A stretch of DNA of 64,000 nucleotides from NCBI GenBank assembly GCA_022497155.1, contig MU385731.1, forward strand, positions 496,001 through 560,000. Reading direction: 5' to 3'. Below, piece by piece: positions 47,701-58,788 of the stretch. Numbering within the stretch: the first letter of the stretch is position 1; every line of letters starts with the position of its first letter. Position numbers and translations under genes: made by a program. The DNA is from Whalleya microplaca. Taxonomy: Eukaryota > Ascomycota > Sordariomycetes > Xylariales > Xylariaceae. The notes beneath the pieces are model-generated. The model saw nothing but the letters and a program-made list of their open reading frames with translations. It did not search any database and had not been told where the DNA came from.

Positions 47701-48530
47701 TTATATATGTCAATATATACAATAGAAGACCTAAGCGGATACGACTCACCACTCCGAAGCATGCATCGCATTCGGCATTGGTTACATTGAACATACTTAA
47801 CTGGGAAGCAGGTGTGGTGATGTTATTTTCGAGTTCTGCAGCGAGAGTTAGCACAATGGTCATACTCTTGATCCAGCGACTTGCCAGAGCCCAAGTCACC
47901 AATTCCGGCCGGAGTGTGAGAACTCGAAGAATTGGAGACCTCCATCAATGTTTCTGGACTAACAACCTCTGAGATTGAGTTGTGCGAAACATAGTCTCGC
48001 ATACTTGCAATCGCAGATATCGGTTCTTCCAAGCTCGCCCGGCGACTTGAGTCGACATCAGCCCGATTTCTCGACGGCCAATTTGCCGTATCTAAATCAA
48101 CATTAGGCACTACTGGTTCATTACATGCAGTCGATGTTCTATTGGTATAAAAAAATACAGCGGAATTAGAGACGGTATGGGGTTAACACTGTCAATGATG
48201 CGTACCGGTACAATTGACTGCATAGGCATCTGTTTGAGATTCTATGTTCATCGAGTCTGAAGGAGTCGGGCTCACGGGTTCGTGCAGATCATCTGGCGAT
48301 TCCGTACGGAGCCGCTTAGTGTTCACACCGACAGTATCAGTGGCCAGGGGCCGTTTGTGGCGGAGTGATAGTCTCAGAGGCTCCGGATGAGAAGTCTTTA
48401 TGTCCATGTTGCCCACATAGGAGACGATAAGGAGGGTATCGAGCCTGAGTGAAAGCCCTGGGTCTTCAGCCTGATAAATGTCTTTGGGGCGGTTGCCTCG
48501 CAAGGCAACCTCGCTGAAGACTCGTTGCAT
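44773..48530 (-). CDS. SNF2-family ATPase, Rad5/HLTF/Rad16-like
   Basis: Thirteen exons were assembled: 48530-48206, 48112-47900, 47835-47750, 47699-47110, 47059-46964, 46908-46839, 46784-46655, 46596-46566, 46516-46338, 46272-45402, 45346-45161, 45100-44950 and 44895-44773; 1016 aa, all phases consistent. Residues up to about 400 include ECDACFGV and a conserved-looking NKYAGI..LPVL domain. Helicase motifs in order: LADEMGLGKT (I, about 458-467), LDEAHHI (II), LSGTPIHNSLDDYGAL (III), VVFSFWTKMLDLI (IV) and EPQWNPMVEAQAVDRVHRKGQ (V/VI). Between the lobes, where Rad5/HLTF carries a RING, only C-x2-C and C-x2-C pairs about 30 residues apart remain (CVRC...CSAC), so E3 ligase activity is doubtful. 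Role: ATP-driven DNA translocase, DNA repair or chromatin. The start could instead be ATG 48404. Several introns have weak donors (GTTTGT, GTCAGC). Confidence 0.85.
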
Positions 48531-49994
48531 CGCCTCACTACGGCACCTGCAGGCGTCTAGACGAGCGAATCATATCATGCATAAACAGTATTGAATACAG
48601 CAAATCAAAGCCAATACGATAAGAGAGCGTATATCATTTCGGCTCACCCTACTAGATCTACACCTCACCATTCACCTAGAACCAACCTGAGCCACCCAGA
48701 CTATAGTAAAAACTCCGCGCATCAAGAAATTAGCGGGAATGTAGATAGTACGAAAATACTCTATCGAGCGGTAGCCACTCATTTCTGTACGGTAGCTCGC
48801 CTGAGGCCCGTTTTCTCTGCCTTGGGAGTTGAAGCGTGAGTTGTATATGTATACTTCGTAAAAGCCGGTAGGTAATCCTATTCCTTCCCACAGGACATGT
48901 ACATAGGTATTTCCGTTGACTACTTCTGCCTCAACTGTACTTCGTGGCTGAGCACCAGAGCGCTGCAAGTAGATAGCCTTTACACAATTTGTCCCGTGTG
49001 GCGCTCCCTATTGAAAGCTCTAGGGTTGCGTTCATCATGCCTTCTTATTCATCATTGGCGTCACTGCGAGCTGATAATGGTGCTCTTCGGAGACCTTCAA
49101 CGGCAGCGCGTCCTTATTATTCAGATATTCATATCTAATAACCGCTTTGCTTTACTTCGTTCTAGAGATAAATGAGACAATAGTTGATCAAAAGGGATGT
49201 TAAGAGCAGATGTATAATCTATGTATTGAGAACAGTGAGCATTGTAAGCTGACTAGCATTTCACAAAGCCGGCTCAAAGGACAGCAGCTCTCCATAAACA
49301 AGAGTGGCCGACACCTGGGCTACTGAAAGCGAGATAAGTCTGATTCCTATGAGCGCTTTATCACACTTATGGTTACTCAGTTCGAGTATACCTACCTAGT
49401 GATCTACTGTACTTATAACGGTACATAATTGCAATACATGAATGATTCGAAAACGTGATGAGCTCCAGGCATGTGAGTTGCTCCTGTTCATACATGTAGC
49501 AACGGAAATTTGAGCATTCATACCATTTTATTAATGACGTGTCTTACTCCAGGAGCATATCTTACATAAATGAACAACTTAAGTATATATGTAATACAGT
49601 GCCCAGGTGATGTATTCCATAACAGACATGGCGTAAACTGTATGAATTACATGGTGTAAGCAAATAGGTACGCATGTACATGTACATAAATGCAAGGACC
49701 CCGCGCAGAGCCGACGGAAGCCCCACGTGGCCCTTTTCACGGCCACTGTGACGTTCGCTCCAGGCCAAGATCTCTCGGCTCCAGTCGTCGTCCAGCGCTC
49801 TAATAAGCTAGAACCTTGTTTACTGGTTCACTTTACTGGCTCAGCCTTGCCCGTGAGCTTCCTGGCTAATCAACATGTAACATCATTTTCCTTCTTCTTC
49901 ACAGCTTTATGAAATCCATATCCATGATCCTCAGGATACTCTCGTTCCCAAGGTTAGCGGACTCGCACTCTGCTGGCCGTTCTTCGCCGGAACT
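48531..49994. other. Divergent intergenic region SNF2/NVJ2
   Basis: 1.46 kb lie between two outward-facing genes. A 98-codon minus-strand frame (48968-48672) reads somewhat protein-like but lacks an ATG and a joining exon. The frame containing the NVJ2 start is open upstream for about 30 codons behind a TTCTTCACAG acceptor-like site, so an extra 5' exon for NVJ2 cannot be excluded. Nothing else is supported. Confidence 0.45.
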
Positions 49995-52965
49995 ATGGGG
50001 AGTTGGACTGCTTTCCTACTGACTTACCTGTTTGGTGGCCTCACCTTCATTCCTCTGGTCATTGTCACCGTGCTGCTCCATGCACACTACACCTTTCCCG
50101 TCCGCGACGATGCCACGCCCGAAGAAGACAATGGCGGCGAAAGCATCGTCCAGCCTGGTGATGACCTTACCGAGCTCAAGGAGGCCCAGAAGGAAGAGTC
50201 GAGGCAGCGCCTCATAGCCGAGTCTGATGTAGCTGCCGGTTACTTTGCAGTATGTCGTGAATACACTCCCATGGGCATTAATGCCAAACCCATTGAACGT
50301 TCTACGCCTGTCGGTTCGACTACCGTTGCTGCACCGAGCCAGAGTGTGTACCAGTCGATGTACAAGAGTATATTCGAAAGAAGGCAGGCTCCTGGCCCTC
50401 TCGATGAGAATAAGAGCATCAGTCAGCGACCGAAGAAGGCAGGGAATGTTTTCTACATCGTGCTCAGGTAAGCCGCCGAATCCGCTCGGAGCAAGTTCTT
50501 GAAGGGTCATGCTGACATAGTCGAATAGGCACGGTCACTTGATGTTATTCGACGACGACGAGCAGATCGAGGTACGACACGTAATCTCGCTAGCCCACCA
50601 TAATGTCAGTATATACTCTGGGGGAGACCGCACACCAGAAGGCGAACTGTTCATCAAGCGGAACGCGTTGTGCTTGACGAGAAAGACGGATGGGAAAGAA
50701 TTGACTCCAGACACACAAATCTCGAAGCCGTTCTACCTATTCTCCGAGAACTGCTCTGCTAAAGAAGACTTCTACTTCGCTTTGCTCAGAAATCAGGAGC
50801 AGAGCTTTGCTGCTCAGAACCTAGCACCGAAACCCCAGCGATTCGAGGTCAAGAACATCATATCCCTAGTTCAAAAGCTACATTCCACCGAGGACCATCT
50901 TCAGACTAGATGGCTGAATGCCTTCATGGGAAGGATGTTCCTCGGCATTTATAAGACTAAGGATATTGAGAATTTCATTAGGGAAAAGCTCACAAAAAAG
51001 ATCTCACGCGTCAACCGCCCATCGTTCCTCTCAAGGATAGTAATCCAAAGCATCGACACTGGAGATTCGGCCCCTTTGATTACAAATCCCCGACTAAAAG
51101 ATCTCAATGTAGAGGGAGAATGTGTGATGGAAGCTGATCTTAAATATACTGGCAAATGCAGATTGGAAGTCGCAGCCACGGCGCGGATTGATCTGGGAAG
51201 CCGTTTCAAAGTCCGTGAAGTCAATCTCATACTTGCTGTGGTTTTACGGAAGCTCGAGGGGCACATTTATTTCAAGATAAAACCACCTCCCAGCAATCGT
51301 CTGTGGTTCTCTTTTCAGTCTATGCCCAAGATGGAAATGACAATCGAGCCTATTGTCAGCTCGAGACAGATCACATATACAGTTATCCTCCGACAGATCG
51401 AGAACAGGATCAAGGAGGTACTGGCCGAAACATTAGTAGCACCATTTTGGGATGATTTCCCATTCTTCAATACTGAGCACAAGCAATGGCGTGGAGGAAT
51501 TTTTGAAGGCGATGATGCTATCGAACGCTCGCCCGATCATGAATCTATTGCTGCTCAGCTTGGGCACGTTGATGAGGTTAGCCAGCTGGAGGATACGGAC
51601 TCGGCCTCATCTTCTGAGCCACGGCCATTGGAGAAGAGTCACAGTGTACCTGTCGTTGAAACCAATCAATCAACAGGTTTTTGGAGCCGGAAGCTCAACT
51701 CCAAGAAAACGTCACAGCTTGATGTCAGCCAGAATCCTTCAGCGTCTACGACGGCCCTCGACGCAAGGAGCCCACAGAGCTCTACGCCTGAAGTGCCACG
51801 CCCAATTCAACCAGGCCCTTTCTCGGCCTCAAGCCCCATCGTCAGCACGGACCCTACCCACGCCGACACTTTCAAGCCGTCAACTCCTCCGGATCGGGAT
51901 GATGCAATCAGTGCAATGGCAAGCATCTCTGCCAGATCTAAGAGTCGCTCACCTGGGCATACTCCAGTTGTGTCACCCTCTAGACCGCCCTCAACTGCAC
52001 AAACAGGCAGCCTTTCAACGAGCTCGTCATCTGAAGCCATCCCCGAAGTGCGTGAGAACGATGAGACCCCCACAACACAAGGGAGACGACATACTACATC
52101 TTCGACAGAAAGTTTTGGGAACGACACTGTGCCTCCAAGCTCACCTACGCCTTCAAGTAAAAACTCGATCCACAGCGGTACTGGTTCAATAGGTAAAGGT
52201 TTCTTCTTGAGGAAAGAAACTTCGTCGTCGACCTCAATAAATGGAGATAACAAACGCAACACGTTTACTACTGTGTCAAATGTTGCCGCAACGGCAAAGC
52301 GATGGGGGTTAAACGCTATCCAGCGCCAAGGAGAGAGGAACGTCAACGGTCGGAAATTGTCCGATCCTCCAGTGGATTTGAATCAGCCTATGGGACGAGG
52401 CCAGCCGTTACCACCGCCTGGAATGCCCCTTCCTGGACCGGGAGGCAAGACAATGCCCATGCCAGTTCCGAAGCGAAAGCCGGTCGCGCCGCCGCCGCCG
52501 CCACCAACGACACGCCAGAGCTCGACGAGTGTGAGCGACACAAAATCCGAGCGTCGGCCGCTGCCGCCGCCTCCGCTGCCCAGGCGGAGGCGAGCCTCTC
52601 GAATCCACAATCACGAAGGCTCCGAGGAGAACGTTCTGATCATCGAGGCCCCAACCAACTCCGAGCCTAACACGCCCTTGGACGCGAATTCGCCCGGCTA
52701 CGTCCAGCCTTGGGTAGAAGATGCGGACGAGCTAGATGCCGGCGACGAACTCTCCACCCCCGTCTACGACGCGTCGGCGCTACGATCGTTCGCGCCGGAG
52801 TTACCTCCGAGAAGCCCGATGAGCAGAGACCAGGAAGGCGCGGGGGAGCATCAGGAGGACGGGGATGACGACGAGGAGGGATACGCGAATTGGATCGACG
52901 ATCCCGAGTTCAGGTCGGAGGACGACGCTGTGGAGGCGGCTCATCTCGAGTCACTGGCCCATTAA
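49995..52965 (+). CDS. nvj2: SMP-domain lipid-transfer protein, NVJ2/TEX2 family
   Basis: Exons 49995-50467 and 50529-52965; 969 aa. An N-terminal membrane anchor at about 7-28 (AFLLTYLFGGLTFIPLVIVTVLL) is typical of the ER-anchored family. A PH-like domain follows (about 148-270; VFYIVLRHGHLMLFDDDEQIEV). The SMP lipid-transfer module runs about 285-470, with RWLNAFMGRMFLGIY, NVEGECVMEADLKYTG and IENRIKEVLAETLVAPFWDDFPF. The long C-terminal tail is Ser/Pro-rich and disordered, with a proline run (PPPPPPPTT, PLPPPPLPRRRR) and an acidic end. The family works at ER-vacuole/ER-Golgi contacts, moving ceramide or phospholipids. The protein is known as TEX2-like in MAT-flanking gene lists. A (CA)n-like repeat follows the stop. 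Confidence 0.92.
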
Positions 52966-53691
52966 TCAGTCATTTGCATAATATACACACAGAGACACAA
53001 AAACACACACACACAATCGGAGTTTAGACAGGCGGGGGTAAATCAAGACACATCACACATCATCACTGAATTAGCAGGCAACATCCAGGGGTCCGTGCCA
53101 CGGGAACGGGGGTTGGGTATCTTTCGGTTCAAGGGGAAAGGGGGGCGGGCGTTTTTATTTTTTTTGTTTTCGTTTGGCAGACTTTATATACACACTCCGA
53201 CTTCTTGTGTAAATAGCACTCAAGACTTTCCGATAGCCGGCTGGTTTACCTGGACACTTTACATTGAATGAAATCGAACCGGGAGAGAGAGTGCGTGTGG
53301 GGGCGCGCAAGAAGCACCTATTTTGATACCACTCCAACCTATATGTTCCGTTCTCAACTGCTTTTCTCGGTGTGACGTTTGCTTTGTGGTCAAGATTCAT
53401 ATGCATGCATGTGAGATAGATAGATAATCATTCAATCGGTTTAGTTGAAATGCTCAGGTTGATGACTCACAAAGGGAACGACATATCTACACTAGGACAC
53501 ACGTAGGTAGGTAGGTAAGTAGTCTTGCGATGGGCGACTGCTCTATCATCGATTCCCCCCCTCTCTCCCCAAACCCGCTTCCTCTCCCTTTCTCTAGGTA
53601 TGCTACAACGAACGCGTTCCTTAGCACCATTACGTCTGATGATTTAGATCCAAAAATCCATATCCCCCACTTCGAATTCCGACGCAGAAGC
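52966..53691. other. Intergenic region with CA-rich repeat
   Basis: Holds the 3' UTR of the NVJ2/TEX2 gene with a CA-rich run at about 52985-53015, a T-run near 53153-53165 and the 3' UTR of COX13. An 83-codon minus-strand frame at 53406-53155 is basic and unsupported. Confidence 0.5.
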
Positions 53692-54585
53692 TTAGGCGGC
53701 CTTGTCCTTGTTGTGGTAGTTGACCTTGGGGTTCCAGCTATTTATTCGCACAAGGTATTAGTACAACCGTCGTCCTCGACGCGTAACAACATGGGGAGAG
53801 GGGAAAGGCTTACAACAAGGTCTTGTCGCCGTCGCCCCACGGGAAGTTCTTGGTGCGGATGTTCTGGTACGAGTACTCGACGCGCTCCTCTAGCGGCGGC
53901 ATGTGCTCCCAGTGCTCCCAGTGCTCGGTCCACAGGTTGTAGGCGTTGTAGCCGGCGAGGATCAGGCAGGGGATGACGCCGCTGTGCGTTGCTCCGTTAG
54001 CTTATTCGTTCCATGTGTGTATATATCTTGATGTCCCGAGTCAAGCCATCCTATCCGTCAATTGTGGACGGTTCCCATAGCCTCGGGCTTGCGGAAGTAC
54101 GCATTGAGCCCTTTATGCGCTGCTTTAAGTCGCTCGGTAGGCTGGTGTATATGTATGTATATATCTCGCAGGCATTGGCGGCGTATGGGATATCGCTCCA
54201 CCGGGCTAGAAGGAAGGATGGATGGATTCGCTCAGGGAAATAAACGTGCTGGCTTACTAGATGGAGATCTTGCGCCAAAGCTCTATACATTCAAACCGTC
54301 AGCAATCAATGAGTCAATTCATCCTCCCCTGCCTTCTCCCCCCTCCTCCCCCCCAGACACCCAGCAGCGGAATACAAAGGGCAATTGGATAGGCCCCATG
54401 AATGAACGGGCGAACTCACCGGTAGTGGCGGCGGCGTGCTCCTTGACGGCCTGGCGCTCGCGGATGAAGGCGTTCTCGGTCGAGGCCAGACGGCGCTGCA
54501 GGGTCGAGCGGACGACGGGGGCGCTGCCGCGCAGCTGGGCGGCGAGGCGCGGGGTTGCGCGGAGAAGCTGTCGTTGGAGGAACAT
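53692..54585 (-). CDS. cox13: Cytochrome c oxidase subunit VIa (COX13)
   Basis: Four exons: 54585-54420, 54282-54258 (25 nt), 53981-53814 and 53737-53692; 134 aa, all phases agree. The N-terminus MFLQRQLLRATPRLAAQLRGSAP is a mitochondrial targeting leader, cleaved probably near RRLAST. The mature part has LWRKISIYGVIPCLILAGYNAYNLW as the single membrane helix, then [43 protein letters not shown], the classic subunit VIa signature. It is a regulatory subunit at the complex IV dimer interface in the inner membrane. The second exon is only 25 nt. It is divergent from APN2 with 605 bp between starts; COX13-APN2 is the standard left flank of ascomycete MAT loci. Confidence 0.96.
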
Positions 54586-55190
54586 CGTTGCGTTGGTTGT
54601 GTGCTGGTATCGTGTTTTCTCGTCGGGCTCGAGAGATAATGGAATTTGCTCAATTGGAGAAGGTGAGGGTTCTAGCGGAAGTGGTCTGATGCTTGTGTCG
54701 AATGAGGTCAGGTCCGGAGGAGCTGGGTTCGGCTATTCTGCGGCTATGGATTCCGGGCGTCTGCTCGTCAATACGTAGGTACTTAATGGATGGATGGAAT
54801 TACATAATGCAGATGCCAAGGCGGGGGCGGTACCTAGGTACATATGTATGACGATGGAAGGACCTCAGCTGAGATGTCACGGGACCTCGGGTCATTTTGG
54901 TGACGGCAGCTGGACGGCGCGCCTTCCTGTTCGCGGCTGACGATGAAGTGCTGCATCGTTAACTGACTAATTGCGCCTACCCAATTTGAATTGTGTTTGT
55001 ATGCATTACTAGATGATCGCTCTATCCATTCTTTCAACTCCAATTCGCCTTTCTAATTGATGCCAAACCCTCGGCCACCCCAAAACGGACTCGATTATGA
55101 GTGTACCTAATTCGTGCAAGAGCGAGCGATAATGATGAATAGCCGTCACCAATTCTCTAGTTTGCGAATATCTGGTACCCTTTCTACAAG
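54586..55190. promoter_or_regulatory. Divergent promoter region COX13/APN2
   Basis: 605 bp lie between two outward-pointing starts. Contains a GGAT run near 54788-54797 and an ACCTAGGT palindrome at 54832-54839. No frame with family signal. No specific factor site is assigned. Confidence 0.5.
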
Positions 55191-57374
55191 ATGGGTATCC
55201 GAATCACGTCGTGGAATGGTCCGTTGATCCTTAATCTTCTGTGTGCTGCATCCGGCCGTACTGACATCCATCGCAGTCAATGGTATTCGGTACGGCATCA
55301 CGTGCTCCGATCCGAAGTATATAATCTGACTACTTGCATAGAAATCCGTTCGGATACCAGCCATGGAGGGAAAAGAGAACTTTCGAGGTAAGGTCCGTGT
55401 TTGCATCGATGCTTGGCTATTTCTTATTCATTGGGATAGGCTATGTTCGATATCCTCGAGGCAGACATAGTCGTTATGCAGGAGACCAAGATCCAACGAA
55501 AAGATCTCCAAGATGACATGGTACTGGTACCTGGCTGGGATGTGTATTTCAGTCTTCCTAAACACAAGAAAGGTATAAAATTGGATCGCATTTCTACACC
55601 AATGCCCTTGTCTGACGTCCGAGACAGGTTATGCTGGCGTAGCCATTTATACCCGAAACTCGGTCTGCAGTCCGATTCGAGCAGAGGAAGGTATCAATGG
55701 AGTTCTATGCCCGCCAAACTCGTCAACAAAATTCCGAGACCTTCCAGCAGGTCAGCAAATAGGAGGCTACCCAAGGCCCGGCCAGCTCACTGGCAATGTT
55801 GACGAGATTACTCTCGATTCGGAAGGACGGTGTGTCATTCTCGAGTTCCCCGCCTTTGTCCTCATTGGAACCTACAGTCCGGCAAATCGAGATGAAAGTC
55901 GAGACGACTTCAGACTCGGCTACCTCGAGGCATTGGATGTACGAGTTCGTAACCTTGTGGCTATGGGCAAGCGAGTGGTCTTGACGGGCGACCTGAACGT
56001 TATTCGATCCCCTATTGACACTGCCAATATCACTGATCGCCTGAAAAAGGAAGGTATGTCAGTCGAGGATTTCTTTTCCATGCCTTCCCGCCGCCTCTTC
56101 AACCAGCTCCTATTCGAAGGAGACAACAAAGGTCTGCGAGACGAGGGCAGGGAGGAGCCGGTACTATGGGACCTTGGCCGACTCTTCCATCCAACACGAC
56201 AGGGCATGTTCACCTGCTGGGATACCAAGAAAAATACACGTCCTGGAAATTTCGGCAGTCGTATCGATTATGTTCTATGCAGCGACAATATGAAAAACTG
56301 GGTTGTCAACTCTAATATCCAGGAGGGCCTAATGGGTTCTGACCACTGCCCTGTTTTTGCGATTCTAGACGACATCGTAAAAATCGACGGCAGAGAAGTA
56401 CATCTCAGAGACATGATAAATCCTCCGGGAATGTTCAAAGATGGGACGCGGCTCAGGGAATGGACCGCAAAGGACCTTCTACCCATGTCAGCAAAACTCA
56501 TTCCTGAATTCGACCGCCGCCAAAGTATCAAAGACATGTTCTTTAAGAAGCCTGCAGTTCCAAAGTCGACACCGACTCCTGCCAAGGAGCCATCGGCAAG
56601 TCCAAGCAAGGAGCCGGAAAAAGCTGGTCCGTCGACAAATGCAAATGATGTTGACCCTTCGCCTTCACCTTCCCCATTAGAGCCAATAGCATCAACAACA
56701 TCCTCAGCCAAGACAGCACCAAGTGGCCTGAAGCGTACACCTTCTGGGACTGTATCCACCAGCAAGCCACAGAAGAAGATGAAATCAACACTTACAAAGT
56801 CGCCTTCGTCCAAGGGACAAAGCAGCCTCATGGGGTTCTTCAAACCCAAAACCACGTCAAATTCGAGCAAGGCTTTGAATACGGAAGACGATACGAGTAC
56901 CAGCACTGGGCTTGACGGTGCTTCAGAGACTTCAGCGAGTCAAGGGCTAGCTAAGAGTGAGGCTTCTGATATCGACGTCAGTGACACGAAAGATCCATCA
57001 GTACCAGGCAGTCCAGAAAAGGTATTCGATCCTATCGAATCCAAAGAGTCTTGGTCCAAGCTCTTAGGGAAACGAGCCATGCCCAGATGTGAACATGGAG
57101 AGGACTGTATTAGTCTAGTCACTAAAAAGGCTGGCATCAACCGCGGTATGTAGATATTTCTCTACTTACTACTCCTCTTATCCAACCACCCTTATTCCGT
57201 CTCGATTTTTCCACTATTCATTGTTATCATAATCATCTGACTTAGCTTATAGGCAGGTCGTTCTTCATTTGCCCTCGGCCCCTCGGGCCCTCCGGTGAAA
57301 AGGAGAAAGGAACACAATGGCGTTGTGGTACCTTCATTTGGAGTAGTGACTGGAACGGAACACAAGCGGGATGA
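55191..57374 (+). CDS. apn2: AP endonuclease 2 (APN2)
   Basis: Six exons: 55191-55218, 55277-55289 (13 nt), 55342-55387, 55440-55572, 55628-57145 and 57253-57374; 619 aa. The EEP nuclease domain starts MGIRITSWNVNGIRNP and has MQETKI (metal-binding Glu), YAGVAIYTR, LTGDLNV, GSRIDYVL and GSDHCPV with its catalytic His. A PCNA-binding PIP-box, QSSLMGFF, lies at about 510-517 in the disordered linker. The C-terminal zf-GRF reads C.HGEDC...KKAGINRGR.FFICPRPLGPSGEKEKGTQWRC.TFIW. It repairs abasic sites and 3' blocks in base-excision repair. The 13-nt second exon encodes only VNGIR residues and is needed to rebuild the conserved start. Marker of the MAT locus flank. Confidence 0.95.
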
Positions 57375-58788
57375 ACAAGACAGAATTGCAAATTTTCATC
57401 AGCATTCAATTCAAAAGACAATACTCGAGCTTAGATCTAACCTATACCATACGAGTCTTCTCATAAAGTTAGGGCAGATTGGATGTGGCCGACTATGGTC
57501 CTACCTACTCAACAATAGAGGTGCCCATATAGCAATAAGCACTACAAACAGGAGCAGAAAAGCGAGAAAGTGACAATAGTCACAGAGCTACAGTACCCCA
57601 GACAATATATAGCTGGATAGTAAATTCCCAAACACATATAAACCGCCGCCACCCCTTTTCTCCCCATCAAAATGCTGTTTGGAATTTTACAAGTCCCCGA
57701 GCACTTAACTTCTCAAAGCACTGAAAGACTTCGACTGCTCAACCTCGTGATAGCATCACTACTACTGTTGAAATACTGAGTCAATAGAAGCAGAAGCTCT
57801 GCTAATGCCAATCCTGTTGGTTGTAGCAACCACTATCTAACAGATGAGCTAACAAAGCGAATAACGATATAGCGCTATGAATAGTCGGATCTGACCCTTT
57901 GACTATCTCGGTAACGCTCTTCTAACAAGTATAGAAACATCACACTACAGCTTACAGACTCTCGAGCATACTTTACTTCAATATCTCGGGGCGTCATCAT
58001 TCTAAGTCATACAAAGGAATCGGATAACATATGGTTTAGTCAAGGGCACTACTATCGTGTAGATAATCCACGCATTATATCATCTCACAACAAGAAACAC
58101 TCAGAATAATCATCATGGGAAAGAAACGAATTAAGACTATCTGGCTATCTACCAGATCAAACATGCCATAATCGCAACATCGCAACATCGCAAATCGCCG
58201 CAGAAAACAATCTCGTTGCCGTATCGAAAATCGTCGCAAGAATCACACCCTCGCAAATTGCCGCAAAATGAAAGTTGACGTGAAAATAACAAGGCCGTCG
58301 TAGGGAGAAGGGGGGTATCTCATGCGTCAAACGATCAGACAAAGACGGACCGAACTCCATATCCCGGAGGATCCAACAGTCCCATACACCACCCGTGCTG
58401 TCCTTGTCGATCCGGAAGAAAGCAAAATCAGACCGATTCTCATACCCTGGGGAATCATCCACCCATCCATCTCTCCTTTGTCTGCCTGTGCTGTCCACCA
58501 AGGTATAGTCCCTGGGACGGCGGAAATCAATATGTGTGTGCGTCGATAGTGACACACCAGCAGGATGTCGAAAAGTCGACGTTGTACGATGGGAGAAGAC
58601 TGCGCTGTGGCGGGGCGCGTCTGCTCATCTCAAATATTATTCTTTCTATGAAAGGGTTGTTTTCCTCTTCTCAGTTTTCCTTTGCTTAGTCTCCATCGCA
58701 AATCGTCGACAATAAATGGTTAGGTTTGAGATGGGATGAAAAATGCAGAGGAAAAAAGAGAAGAAAAAGATGCTTCTCGCCGCTGTGG
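57375..58788. other. Intergenic region APN2 to HMG gene
   Basis: 1.4 kb between two convergent genes. AT-rich from 57.5 to 58.2 kb. At about 58164-58265 the words ATCGCAA/ATCGCC/TCGCAA recur many times in about 100 bp. No frame with family signal. The APN2-side boundary of the MAT idiomorph should lie in or near this interval. Confidence 0.5.
58164..58265. repeat. Cluster of ATCGCAA-type words
   Basis: Within about 100 bp the motif (A/C)TCGCAA and close variants occur about eight times, partly as perfect tandem ATCGCAAC copies at the left, then more scattered. A decaying minisatellite in the convergent spacer between APN2 and the HMG gene. Confidence 0.7.

Noticed and set aside
48672..48968. 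98-codon minus-strand frame upstream of the SNF2 gene
   Set aside because: Reads somewhat protein-like but has no ATG and no convincing exon to join. Left unannotated.
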